Assembly: GCA_015066015.1 (NCBI GenBank)
Contig: SVPE01000003.1
Location: 120,996-184,995 of the forward strand
Direction: 5' to 3'
Origin: Oscillospiraceae bacterium
Lineage (GTDB): Bacteria; Bacillota; Clostridia; Oscillospirales; Acutalibacteraceae
DNA: 64,000 nt
The position numbers were made by a program, and so were the translations under genes. This document shows, in pieces, positions 1-6,646 of this stretch. Position 1 is the stretch's first letter, and each line of letters starts with the position of its first letter. The notes under the pieces were generated by a model, which saw nothing but the letters and a program-made list of their open reading frames with translations, had not been told where the DNA came from and ran no database searches.

Positions 1-2051
1 GTAAGAAGAGGAACTGCCTGACGCTGCATGTTAGCACCCATAAGTGCACGGTTTGCGTCGTCGTTTTCAAGGAAGGGAATAAGAGCAGTAGCAACGGAAA
101 CAACCATCTTGGGTGAAACGTCCATATAGTCTGCTCTGGAGGGGTCAATTTCAAGGAACTCGTCACGGTGACGTGCATTGACCTTGCTTCTTACGAAGTG
201 ACCTTCACTGTCAAGTGCTTCGTTAGCCTGAACAACGGTGAACTCGTCTTCAACGTCAGCGGTCATATATTCGTAGGAATCAAGCACAACGCCTGTTTCC
301 TTGTCGATAGGACGGAAGGGAGCTTCAATAAAGCCGTATTCGTTGATTCTTGCAAAGGTTGCAAGATATGAGATAAGACCGATGTTGGGACCTTCAGGTG
401 TCTCGATCGGACACATTCTGCCGTAGTGTGAGTAATGAACGTCTCGAACGTCGAAGCCTGCACGGTCACGGGAAAGACCGCCGGGGCCGAGAGCTGAAAG
501 TCTTCTCTTATGTGTAAGCTCTGCAAGAGGGTTGTTCTGGTCCATGAACTGTGAAAGCGGTGATGAACCGAAGAATTCTCTTACAGCTGCAATAACAGGT
601 CTTGTGTTGATAAGAGCCTGAGGTGTAACCTTGTCGATTTCCTGTGCCTGAAGGGTCATTCTCTCCTTGATAACTCTTTCCATTCTTGTGAAGCCGACAT
701 GGAACTGATTCTGGAGAAGCTCGCCTACACATCTTATACGGCGGTTGCCGAGGTGGTCGATGTCGTCTGCTGTGCCGACGCCATTTGCAAGGCAGTTGAG
801 GTAGTTGATTGAAGCAAGAATATCATCTACGATAATAGTCTTGGGAATAAGCTCATCAGCCTTTGACTCAAGATATGTGAGAACCTCGTCCTTTTCCATG
901 CTCTCGATTTCGGAAAGCACCTCCATAAGAACGGAATATCTTACATTTTCGTTGATGCCGACTGCCTTGAGCTCTTCTCTTTCAAAGCCGGGAAGATAAG
1001 GAAGAATGTCAACCATCTGGTTGGAGATAACCTTTACGGGCTCCTCCTGACCTTCAACAAGAACATATGCAACCTTTGCGCCTGCCTGCTCGATTTCAAA
1101 TGCTCTTTCCTTTGTGATAAGCTCGCCCTCTTCAGCGATGATTTCGCCTGTGAGGTCGTTGATGATGGGCTGTGCCAGTCTGAAGCCGCGGATTCTGTCG
1201 GAAATTGCGAGCTTCTTGTTGTACTTATAACGGCCTACTCTTGAAAGGTCGTATCTTCTTTCGTCGAAGAACATACCCTCAATATGGCTTTGTGCGCTTG
1301 CAAGTGTGGGAGGCTCACCGGGACGAAGCTTCTTATAGATTTCGATAAGAGCTTCCTCGGTGTTGCTTGTGTTATCCTTTTCAAGGGTTGCCTCGATTCT
1401 TTCGTCAAAGCCGAAGAATTCACGGATGTCGTTATCCTTTGAGTAACCGAGAACACGGATAAGTGTTGTGATGGGAATCTTTCTGTTTTTATCGATTCTT
1501 ACATAGAAAAGGTCGTTCTGGTCGGTTTCATATTCAAGCCAGGCACCTCTTCCGGGAATGATTGTTGAAGTGAAAAGCTTTTTACCTGTTACGTTATGGG
1601 TCATATCGAAATATACACCGGGTGAACGTACAAGCTGTGAAACGATAACTCTTTCGGCACCGTTGATGATAAAGGTACCGCTGTCTGTCATAAGGGGGAA
1701 GTCGCCCATGTAAACTTCACTTTCAAGGGCTGTTCCTGTCTGCTTGTTGTAAAGTCTTGCAACAAGACGCATGGGAGCTGCGTAGGTTGTGTCTCTTTCC
1801 TTACACTCTTTTACGCTGTACTTGGGACGGCTTTCGTCAAGGCTGTAGTCTACGAAGGAGAGGACAAGATTTCCGCTGTAATCAGTGATTTCCGACATAT
1901 CCCTGAGTACTTCCTTAAGACCGGTATCAATGAACCATCTGTAGGAATCCTTCTGGACCTGGATGAGGTTGGGCATTGACATGACTTCTTCAATCTTGCC
2001 GTAACTCAATCTCTTGTTTGTACCAAGCATTGTTTCAGTAACATTAAGCAT
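1..2051 (-). CDS. rpoB: RNA polymerase beta subunit, N-terminal part (cut by window edge)
   Basis: Catalytic beta subunit of DNA-dependent RNA polymerase. About 683 residues are visible from the start, with the C-terminal half off the left edge. Reading the minus strand gives the beta lobe and fork regions ([57 protein letters not shown]). The rifampicin cluster reads [20 protein letters not shown] followed by [10 protein letters not shown]. The residues equivalent to E. coli D516, H526 and S531 are the sensitive type. The E. coli Q510 equivalent is Pro, which I recall as common in this clade. The start ATG at 2049-2051 has GGAGTG 8 nt upstream. No rplL precedes it in this window, so it appears to be the first gene of its transcript, with its own promoter about 190 nt upstream. 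Confidence 0.97.
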   Translation of the reverse strand, partial: MLNVTETMLGTNKRLSYGKIEEVMSMPNLIQVQKDSYRWFIDTGLKEVLRDMSEITDYSGNLVLSFVDYSLDESRPKYSVKECKERDTTYAAPMRLVARLYNKQTGTALESEVYMGDFPLMTDSGTFIINGAERVIVSQLVRSPGVYFDMTHNVTGKKLFTSTIIPGRGAWLEYETDQNDLFYVRIDKNRKIPITTLIRVLGYSKDNDIREFFGFDERIEATLEKDNTSNTEEALIEIYKKLRPGEPPTLASAQSHIEGMFFDERRYDLSRVGRYKYNKKLAISDRIRGFRLAQPIINDLTGEIIAEEGELITKERAFEIEQAGAKVAYVLVEGQEEPVKVISNQMVDILPYLPGFEREELKAVGINENVRYSVLMEVLSEIESMEKDEVLTYLESKADELIPKTIIVDDILASINYLNCLANGVGTADDIDHLGNRRIRCVGELLQNQFHVGFTRMERVIKERMTLQAQEIDKVTPQALINTRPVIAAVREFFGSSPLSQFMDQNNPLAELTHKRRLSALGPGGLSRDRAGFDVRDVHYSHYGRMCPIETPEGPNIGLISYLATFARINEYGFIEAPFRPIDKETGVVLDSYEYMTADVEDEFTVVQANEALDSEGHFVRSKVNARHRDEFLEIDPSRADYMDVSPKMVVSVATALIPFLENDDANRALMGANMQRQAVPLL

Positions 2052-2150
2052 TGGCTTTCACTCCATATCTTTATTTATTTACCCTCTCGGGGCATTGGTC
2101 TGTTTCCTTCCGCCGTGCTCAGAAGCGGAAAACGAATTTCAAAAAATGTA

Positions 2151-2179
2151 TTGACATTTTTTTGTTTTAATGGTAATAT
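2151..2179 (+). promoter_or_regulatory. Consensus promoter antisense to the rpoB leader
   Basis: TTGACA (2151-2156), a 17-nt spacer and TAATAT (2174-2179) on the plus strand, facing the rpoB promoter. A transcript from about 2186 would meet the palindrome ACTTGGCATAGCTATGTCAAGT followed in sequence by six T (2251-2280), which could act as a terminator, so a ~95-nt antisense RNA is possible. No reading frame is visible in it. AT-richness can give chance matches. Confidence 0.4.
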
Positions 2180-2240
2180 GCATTCAAGGAAGAAAAGAAA
2201 GAAATACTTCCACATATAATTTTCCATTATAAGCTTTAAG

Positions 2241-2270
2241 ATTTTATCACACTTGGCATAGCTATGTCAA
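2241..2270 (-). promoter_or_regulatory. Predicted SigA promoter of rpoB
   Basis: On the minus strand TTGACA (2265-2270), an 18-nt spacer and TAAAAT (2241-2246). The -35 box lies inside a short palindrome (CACTTGACATAG/CTATGCCAAGTG). Transcription would give a leader of roughly 180 nt that contains a GC-rich hairpin (TTCCGC/GCGGAA near 2112-2132) before the rpoB ribosome site. Confidence 0.7.
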
Positions 2271-2393
2271 GTGGTTTTTTATTAAAAAGTCAAGTTTTTA
2301 TGTATATTTTCCGCTTTTTTTGAAATAAAAGGCGGTTTTATTCTTATGAGGCATAATTCACTCCCCTGACGGGCAAAAAAACAGCAAAAATTA

Positions 2394-2423
2394 CCCCACC
2401 TCTGAAGCTTACCTGAGGTGGGG
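2394..2423 (-). terminator. Rho-independent terminator after the Ig-like protein gene
   Basis: Perfect 9-bp stem CCCCACCTC/GAGGTGGGG. On the minus strand it is followed by TAATTTTTGC and then a second T-run. It lies about 60 nt beyond the stop of the gene at 2485. Confidence 0.75.
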
Positions 2424-2484
2424 ATTTTGTTGATTATGGAGTTGTTTCGCGCTAAAAACACAAGGCTCAGTGTGCAAATTGTGA

Positions 2485-2904
2485 TTATTCGACAGTAAAG
2501 GGAATATCAATGCTCATCGGAATTGATTCATCAAAAAGCCTGATATCGTAAACCAATGTAAACTTATACTCCCCTGCTTCAAGATGCGTTTCTCCGGTGT
2601 AGTGCTCAATATTGAATTTGCAAAGCAGATCTTTTCTGCCGGGCATAACACGGCTTGAAGCTTCGGGAATGGGAATGTTTACAACAGTCTGCCATTCTCC
2701 GTCAACCTTTTTGCTGAGGGCACTGATATTCGGCTCGTTTATTATCCGGTTTGTCTTGTTCTCGTATTCACAGACAATCACCGTCGTTTCGGTTGTAACC
2801 TGATCGAAGTCCACCGCTACGCCCTCTTCATTCATCGGAACAAAGGATGACATAACCGCTACTATGAAAATAATAATTGTTTCTAAGATACCTGTCATAA
2901 TCAT
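2485..2904 (-). CDS. Small membrane-anchored Ig-like domain protein
   Basis: 139 aa. The N-terminal 20 residues are hydrophobic (GILETIIIFIVAVMSSFV) and would act as a signal or membrane anchor. The remainder looks like a single beta-sandwich domain with the pattern 'YENKTNRIINEPNISALSKK..GEWQTV', then 'EAGEYKFTLVYDI'. That resembles bacterial Ig-like domains in Clostridia in which a charged loop is followed by K-VDG-W. It probably sits outside the membrane. The start has AAGGAGGAATG upstream, a consensus promoter precedes it (2929-2957) and a terminator follows. No enzymatic motif is seen, and the family assignment is from pattern only. Confidence 0.7.
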   Translation of the reverse strand: MIMTGILETIIIFIVAVMSSFVPMNEEGVAVDFDQVTTETTVIVCEYENKTNRIINEPNISALSKKVDGEWQTVVNIPIPEASSRVMPGRKDLLCKFNIEHYTGETHLEAGEYKFTLVYDIRLFDESIPMSIDIPFTVE

Positions 2905-2928
2905 TCCTCCTTTTTCTTCTTATAAAAT

Positions 2929-2957
2929 ATTATAAACTATGTTATTACCTTTGTCAA
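2929..2957 (-). promoter_or_regulatory. SigA promoter for the Ig-like protein gene
   Basis: Minus strand TTGACA (2952-2957), 17-nt spacer, TATAAT (2929-2934). This is a perfect consensus 25 nt upstream of the start. Confidence 0.8.
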
Positions 2958-2994
2958 CATATTCACATATTTTCAAAATTAACATCTGTCCCCC

Positions 2995-3023
2995 TTGATT
3001 ATTCCGGCGAATACCTATATAAT
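2995..3023 (+). promoter_or_regulatory. SigA promoter for the M28 peptidase gene
   Basis: TTGATT (2995-3000), 17-nt spacer, TATAAT (3018-3023). It is followed by AAAGGAGA and the start ATG at 3062. It diverges from the promoter at 2929-2957. Confidence 0.75.
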
Positions 3024-3061
3024 AGAAAGGTAACTTTTATCACTGTAAAGGAGAAAATAAA

Positions 3062-4303
3062 ATGGATTACCTCAAGACAAAAGAAAAAGCAAAAACCGAC
3101 CTTAAAATCCTCACAGATTTTGCAACCGACAGCATAAAGCACATCTGTGATTCCTTCGGTCCCCGCCCCTGCGGTGAGGAAAGCGAGAGAAAGGCTCTCG
3201 AATATATGTATGACCAGCTCAAGCCCTATGCCGATAAAATCTGGATTGAAAACTTCAAGTGCCATCCCGATGCCTTTATGTCCTTCGTTCCGCTTGCAGG
3301 CGCCTGCTGTGCAGCCGCTACAGCAACAAACCTTGTTTCAGCTACAAAGGGCTGCAAAAAAGCCGCACTCGGCTCACTTGCTTTTCTCGGCACAGGCGTT
3401 GCAGGTCTTGTTGGCGAATTTCTCTTCTATAAGCAGCCTCTTGACCCCTTCTTCAAGGAAAAGGAAAGCGGTAATCTTATCGCCGTAAGAGAGGCAACGG
3501 GCGAAACAAAGCGCAGAATTATCCTCTCAGGTCACATCGACTCAGCTCCCGAATGGACATATACATATAAGCTCGGCTCACACGGCGCAATCTATGTTGC
3601 TGCACCCGCCATCCTCGGTCTTCTTTATACCGCAGTAACCGCAGGCGTTGCTCTCAAGAGCAAGAAGCCCTGCCTTAAAAAGAAAATGGCTCTCGGTCAG
3701 CTTGCCTTCCTTCCCGCTTATGCAGGTCTTTTCGGCTTCACAAACGGCAAGAAATATGTTGACGGTGCAAACGACGACCTCACAGGCTGCTATGTAAGTG
3801 CCGCAGTTATGAAGTATCTCGCTGAAAACGACATCCGCTTTGAAAACACTGAGGTTATCTGCATGCCTGCCGGCGGTGAAGAAGCAGGTCTTCGCGGCTC
3901 AAAGGCTTTCTTCAAGGCTCACCCTGAAATGAAGGACGACGGTGTTGAAACAATCTTCATCAGCTTCGACACAATCCGCGACGAAGACTATATGATGATT
4001 TACGAAAAGGATATGACCGGTATGGTCAAGAACGACAAGAGAGTCTGCAACCTTCTCAAGAATGCTGCTGCTAAATGCGGCATAGACGTTCCCGTTGGTG
4101 CTATCCCCCTCGGCTCAACAGATGCTGCTGCCGCTTCCGAGGCAGGTATTGCCGCAGCTTCACTTGTTGCTATGGATCCTGCTCCTGCAAGATATTATCA
4201 CACAAGACTCGATAAGGCTGACATCCTTATGCCCGAGACAATCGGCAAGGTAATCGACATCGCTATTCAGACAGTATTCGATTTCGACGAGGCGGGAATC
4301 TGA
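3062..4303 (+). CDS. M28-family zinc metallopeptidase with internal membrane segments
   Basis: 413 aa di-zinc aminopeptidase-type protein. The M28 ligands are visible in order: SGHIDS (His158, Asp160), GANDDLTG (bridging Asp about 238), GGEEAG (catalytic/ligand Glu273-274), SFDTI and the final His in YYHTRLD (about 387). Between the N-terminal region and the catalytic core there are hydrophobic stretches at about 76-118, and a further pair lies inside the fold at about 175-225. These suggest membrane insertion or a hydrophobic hairpin rather than a simple soluble peptidase. There is no classical signal peptide. It is a single-gene unit with its own promoter. The substrate cannot be told from sequence. 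Confidence 0.88.
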   Translation: MDYLKTKEKAKTDLKILTDFATDSIKHICDSFGPRPCGEESERKALEYMYDQLKPYADKIWIENFKCHPDAFMSFVPLAGACCAAATATNLVSATKGCKKAALGSLAFLGTGVAGLVGEFLFYKQPLDPFFKEKESGNLIAVREATGETKRRIILSGHIDSAPEWTYTYKLGSHGAIYVAAPAILGLLYTAVTAGVALKSKKPCLKKKMALGQLAFLPAYAGLFGFTNGKKYVDGANDDLTGCYVSAAVMKYLAENDIRFENTEVICMPAGGEEAGLRGSKAFFKAHPEMKDDGVETIFISFDTIRDEDYMMIYEKDMTGMVKNDKRVCNLLKNAAAKCGIDVPVGAIPLGSTDAAAASEAGIAAASLVAMDPAPARYYHTRLDKADILMPETIGKVIDIAIQTVFDFDEAGI

Positions 4304-4387
4304 GAGAATGCAGAATTGCCCAACACTTCGGATAATTAAAAATTAAACAATAAAGGCTATGCCCTTAGGAAAGCAATATAATAAAGG

Positions 4388-4423
4388 AAAACCCACGGAA
4401 TCTAAAAAATCCCGTGGGTTTTG
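4388..4423 (-). terminator. Terminator of the first tiny-peptide gene
   Basis: Stem ACCCACGGg/cCCGTGGGT with an A/T loop and flanking A/T tracts. It could work in either direction, closing both the peptide gene at 4436 (minus) and the peptidase gene (plus). Confidence 0.7.
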
Positions 4424-4435
4424 ATTTCAGATTAA

Positions 4436-4552
4436 TTATTCAGCTGCAGCCTCGTCGCCAACACCTGCATCCTCAAAAACCTTGAAAATGCCTGCGATTA
4501 AATCAAAAATCTTCTTGAAGAAGCTTTCGATTGTTGCAAAAATTTCATCCAT
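4436..4552 (-). CDS. Tiny amphipathic acidic peptide (38 aa), copy 1
   Basis: Starts MDEIFATIESFFKKIFDLIA and ends DAGVGDEAAAE. GGAGG lies 7-8 nt upstream of the ATG at 4550-4552, and there is a dedicated promoter (4598-4626) and a terminator. Residues 4-26 would form one amphipathic helix with an aromatic/aliphatic face (IF..I..FF..IF.LI..IF) followed by a short acidic tail. There is no signal peptide or double-glycine leader and no cysteine. It shares layout with the peptides at 4719, 4888 and 21222. The family is unknown to me; in layout it recalls phenol-soluble-modulin-like or leaderless secreted peptides, but that is inference. Confidence 0.75.
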   Translation of the reverse strand: MDEIFATIESFFKKIFDLIAGIFKVFEDAGVGDEAAAE

Positions 4553-4597
4553 TGTTTTTACCTCCTCAAACTATTATTAACCTTTCGGTCTGATTCA

Positions 4598-4626
4598 ATT
4601 TTATAATACTTGTGTATAAAAGTCAA
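4598..4626 (-). promoter_or_regulatory. SigA promoter of tiny-peptide gene 1
   Basis: Minus strand TTGACT (4621-4626), 17-nt spacer, TAAAAT (4598-4603), about 45 nt upstream of the ATG. Confidence 0.75.
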
Positions 4627-4648
4627 TATTTTATTCACAATTTATTTC

Positions 4649-4686
4649 AAAAAAACACAACCCATCCTCAAGGGACAGGTTGTGCC
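4649..4686 (-). terminator. Terminator after the two-peptide operon
   Basis: Minus strand stem GCACAACC...GGTTGTGT followed by a run of seven T. It separates the unit at 4719-4986 from the peptide gene at 4436. Confidence 0.8.
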
Positions 4687-4718
4687 TTTAAACAATTGTT
4701 TAACTAATAAGTATAAAA

Positions 4719-4838
4719 TTATTCAGCATCTTTGTAGGGATCGCTGATTTCAAGACCAAAGATTTCACATACTTTGTAGATGAATTCCATAAAATATGCA
4801 TACATAAGTTCAAAAAGGTCAAACTTCTCTGCGTTCAT
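4719..4838 (-). CDS. Tiny amphipathic acidic peptide (39 aa), copy 2
   Basis: Begins MNAEKFDLFELMYAYFMEFI, continues YKVCEIFGLE and ends SDPYKDAE. A full AAAGGAGG site lies 8 nt upstream of the ATG (4836-4838). It is probably co-transcribed with the upstream gene at 4888 (49-nt gap, no terminator). The helix is strongly aromatic (Tyr/Phe) and acidic. The core M-Y-x-Y-F-M-E-F-I recurs in the peptide at 21222. It carries a single Cys. No export signal is visible. Function unknown. Confidence 0.75.
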   Translation of the reverse strand: MNAEKFDLFELMYAYFMEFIYKVCEIFGLEISDPYKDAE

Positions 4839-4887
4839 TATAGTATCCTCCTTTTAAGATTTTAAAAACTGTCTAATTAAAATTAAA

Positions 4888-4986
4888 TTATTCAGCGTCT
4901 TCTTCAGGATAGAAGTGAGCGAGAACCTTGTAAAGGTATTCCCAAAGAGCCTGCCAGAAAGCTTCAAACTTTGCCCATGCGTCCAT
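4888..4986 (-). CDS. Tiny amphipathic acidic peptide (32 aa), copy 3
   Basis: Begins MDAWAKFEAFWQALWEYLYK and ends HFYPEEDAE. It is the first gene after a perfect consensus promoter (5041-5069), with AAAAGGAGG 7 nt upstream of the ATG at 4984-4986. Three Trp, three Phe and two Tyr fall on one helical face. The C-terminus '-DAE' is shared with copy 2 and resembles the '-AAAE' end of copy 1. The 5' leader has a small hairpin (GCTGAA/TTCAGC). Function unknown. The strong promoter and the family resemblance make a spurious call unlikely. Confidence 0.75.
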   Translation of the reverse strand: MDAWAKFEAFWQALWEYLYKVLAHFYPEEDAE

Positions 4987-5040
4987 TCTTTTCGCCTCCT
5001 TTTGTAATTTATTGCTGAAAATAACCTTCAGCTTGATTAA

Positions 5041-5069
5041 ATTATATACTGCTATGCAATAAATGTCAA
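5041..5069 (-). promoter_or_regulatory. Perfect SigA promoter of the two-peptide operon
   Basis: Minus strand TTGACA (5064-5069), 17-nt spacer, TATAAT (5041-5046). It has no mismatch to consensus, which suggests high transcription. Confidence 0.85.
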
Positions 5070-5127
5070 TAGTTTATTCAAAATTATTTCACAAACTTTT
5101 ATTTATTGTTAAAAAACTCTCTGTTTG

Positions 5128-6327
5128 TTACAGGCTGTTAATCATTGAGAGAAGCTCAACATAAACAGGCTTTACGTCGTTTACCTTTGTAAGACCGCCC
5201 TGAAGTGACATATGGTCACCGTCATAAACGGGCATAATGTTCCATACGCCCTTTTCAACATCAGCTGCATCATAAGCCTTTGAGGGTGCGCCGAAGGGTG
5301 CAGTCGCAGAGACGGTATTTACAAGTCCGTCGTTCTCCCACCAGGTCTCGTCCATGATGTAGCCGCCCTCGGTTTCACCCTTGAATGCACCCATAGCCTT
5401 GGACGAGCTAACAAAAAGAGGCTCCATTTTGCTTTCAACAGGTGAATATGTACCGTCAGGATTCTGCACAGAAGCACTGCAGGGAATTGAGAAGTAATAT
5501 GTGTTTTCGAGGGTTGTGATGTTCTTATTCATTTCAAGAGCATTGTCGATATACATATCATATGCAGCGTTATCCCACTTTGCCTTGTTTTCGTCTTTAT
5601 CCTCGGTTGAGACAGAAATCATATTTGAAAGTGAATTCTGGATTTCTCTTTTAACACAGTCAAAAAGAGTTTCCTTTTCTTTGACGGGCACGTCATCAGT
5701 TGTAATGCAATATGCTGTTGTGCCATTATGAGGTGCGGCAAGAGCAGTAATACTGTAAATCCAGTCCCCTTTTCCGCCCTTGAAGAAATCAGATGCTGCA
5801 TCACCTGATACGGCAAGCTCCTCTGCACTGCCCTCTGCCATAAGGTGGGCAAACATTCTGACAGTTGCACCGCCGAAGGAATGACCGAGAAGGTTTATTT
5901 TTTCTTCTGCGCTCCAGGAAGGAATGAGAGCTCTGCCGCTATAGTCTGCACCGAAGCGCTCATGGTTACACTCAAGGCTGTGTGCCTCACCGTAGTCAAC
6001 CACTGTACCCGTAAGCTGGGCATAAAGCTCACAGGCTCTGTCCCACGCGCTTGATGAGGGTGCAACTGAAGCAGCATAGCAGTCAAATCCCTTATCATTA
6101 AGATACTCCATAAGGTCGCCGCCCATCATACCCCAGTAAGGCATAATATTATTTACTGCATCATAGCTGCCCCAGCCCGAAAGTCCGTGAACAAAAACAT
6201 ACTTATAGTTTGTATTCCAGTTGCTGTCATCAGCCTTAAAGCCGTCAACGGGAATACCGAGAAGCATAGCGATGCTCATAAGGATACTCATAAGCTTGTA
6301 GATAATCTGATTAATAATTGCTGCCAT
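5128..6327 (-). CDS. Lipase of the staphylococcal/Geobacillus zinc-containing type
   Basis: 399 aa alpha/beta hydrolase. FVHGLSGWG forms the oxyanion region (about 46-53), GHSFGG gives nucleophile Ser150, the catalytic Asp is in WENDGLVNTVS, and the catalytic His is in GDHMSLQGG. The family I.5 zinc-site pattern is present: Asp in SAWDRACE (about 96), then His116 and His122 in DYGEAHSLECNHERFG. The N-terminus (MAAIINQIIYKLMSILMSIA) is hydrophobic, so export or membrane attachment is likely, although the helix is amphipathic rather than a textbook signal peptide. AGGAGAAAT precedes the ATG. It has its own promoter. The expected reaction is hydrolysis of acylglycerols; the real substrate is unknown. 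Confidence 0.9.
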   Translation of the reverse strand: MAAIINQIIYKLMSILMSIAMLLGIPVDGFKADDSNWNTNYKYVFVHGLSGWGSYDAVNNIMPYWGMMGGDLMEYLNDKGFDCYAASVAPSSSAWDRACELYAQLTGTVVDYGEAHSLECNHERFGADYSGRALIPSWSAEEKINLLGHSFGGATVRMFAHLMAEGSAEELAVSGDAASDFFKGGKGDWIYSITALAAPHNGTTAYCITTDDVPVKEKETLFDCVKREIQNSLSNMISVSTEDKDENKAKWDNAAYDMYIDNALEMNKNITTLENTYYFSIPCSASVQNPDGTYSPVESKMEPLFVSSSKAMGAFKGETEGGYIMDETWWENDGLVNTVSATAPFGAPSKAYDAADVEKGVWNIMPVYDGDHMSLQGGLTKVNDVKPVYVELLSMINSL

Positions 6328-6358
6328 AATTATTTCTCCTTTAGCATTTTATATTTTA

Positions 6359-6386
6359 ATTTTATCATATCAATAAAATTTGTCAA
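6359..6386 (-). promoter_or_regulatory. SigA promoter of the lipase gene
   Basis: Minus strand TTGACA (6381-6386), 16-nt spacer, TAAAAT (6359-6364). Confidence 0.7.
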
Positions 6387-6438
6387 TATTTTGTTAATTA
6401 AAAATTATAAACGGGACTATTTGAAATCGGCTGACTGC

Positions 6439-6550
6439 GGGAGGCACAACGCGTTTTAACGCGTTTATTCCGTAATAATTCAGGTTCGGTAAGGGGAACC
6501 CGAATTATTACGGAATATTTGCCTTTCCGAAGAAAGGCAAAGTGCCTCCC
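6439..6550 (+). repeat. Cloverleaf palindrome, copy 1
   Basis: The outer stem GGGAGGCAC/GTGCCTCCC closes three consecutive hairpins: AACGCGTT (arm 1), the long arm ATTCCGTAATAATTC/GAATTATTACGGAAT (arm 2) and TTTGCCTTTC/GAAAGGCAAA (arm 3). It lies between the lipase gene and the 3' end of the giant repeat gene. It has no reading frame and no T-run, so it is not a simple terminator. A further hairpin GGCAGAGC/GCTCTGCC lies at about 6599-6621. Confidence 0.9.
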
Positions 6551-6646
6551 GGTGTGCGGATAAAAACTCAGTCAGGGGTGACATACAAACATTCAGCGGC
6601 AGAGCACAATGCTCTGCCGCCAAAAAAGTTAATTCTGTGTTTCAGA

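Noticed and set aside
541..580. Pro in place of Gln at the rifampicin-cluster position equivalent to E. coli 510, as a resistance mutation
   Set aside because: I recall [10 protein letters not shown] as common in Clostridia, and the key Asp, His and Ser positions are the sensitive type. No basis for a resistance claim.
4436..4986. Tiny peptides as leaderless bacteriocins
   Set aside because: Known leaderless bacteriocins are mostly cationic and sit beside transporter or immunity genes. These are acidic and have none nearby. Kept as unknown peptides.
6596..6624. GGCAGAGC/GCTCTGCC hairpin as terminator of the giant gene
   Set aside because: No T-run on the proper side, so it is not called as a terminator.
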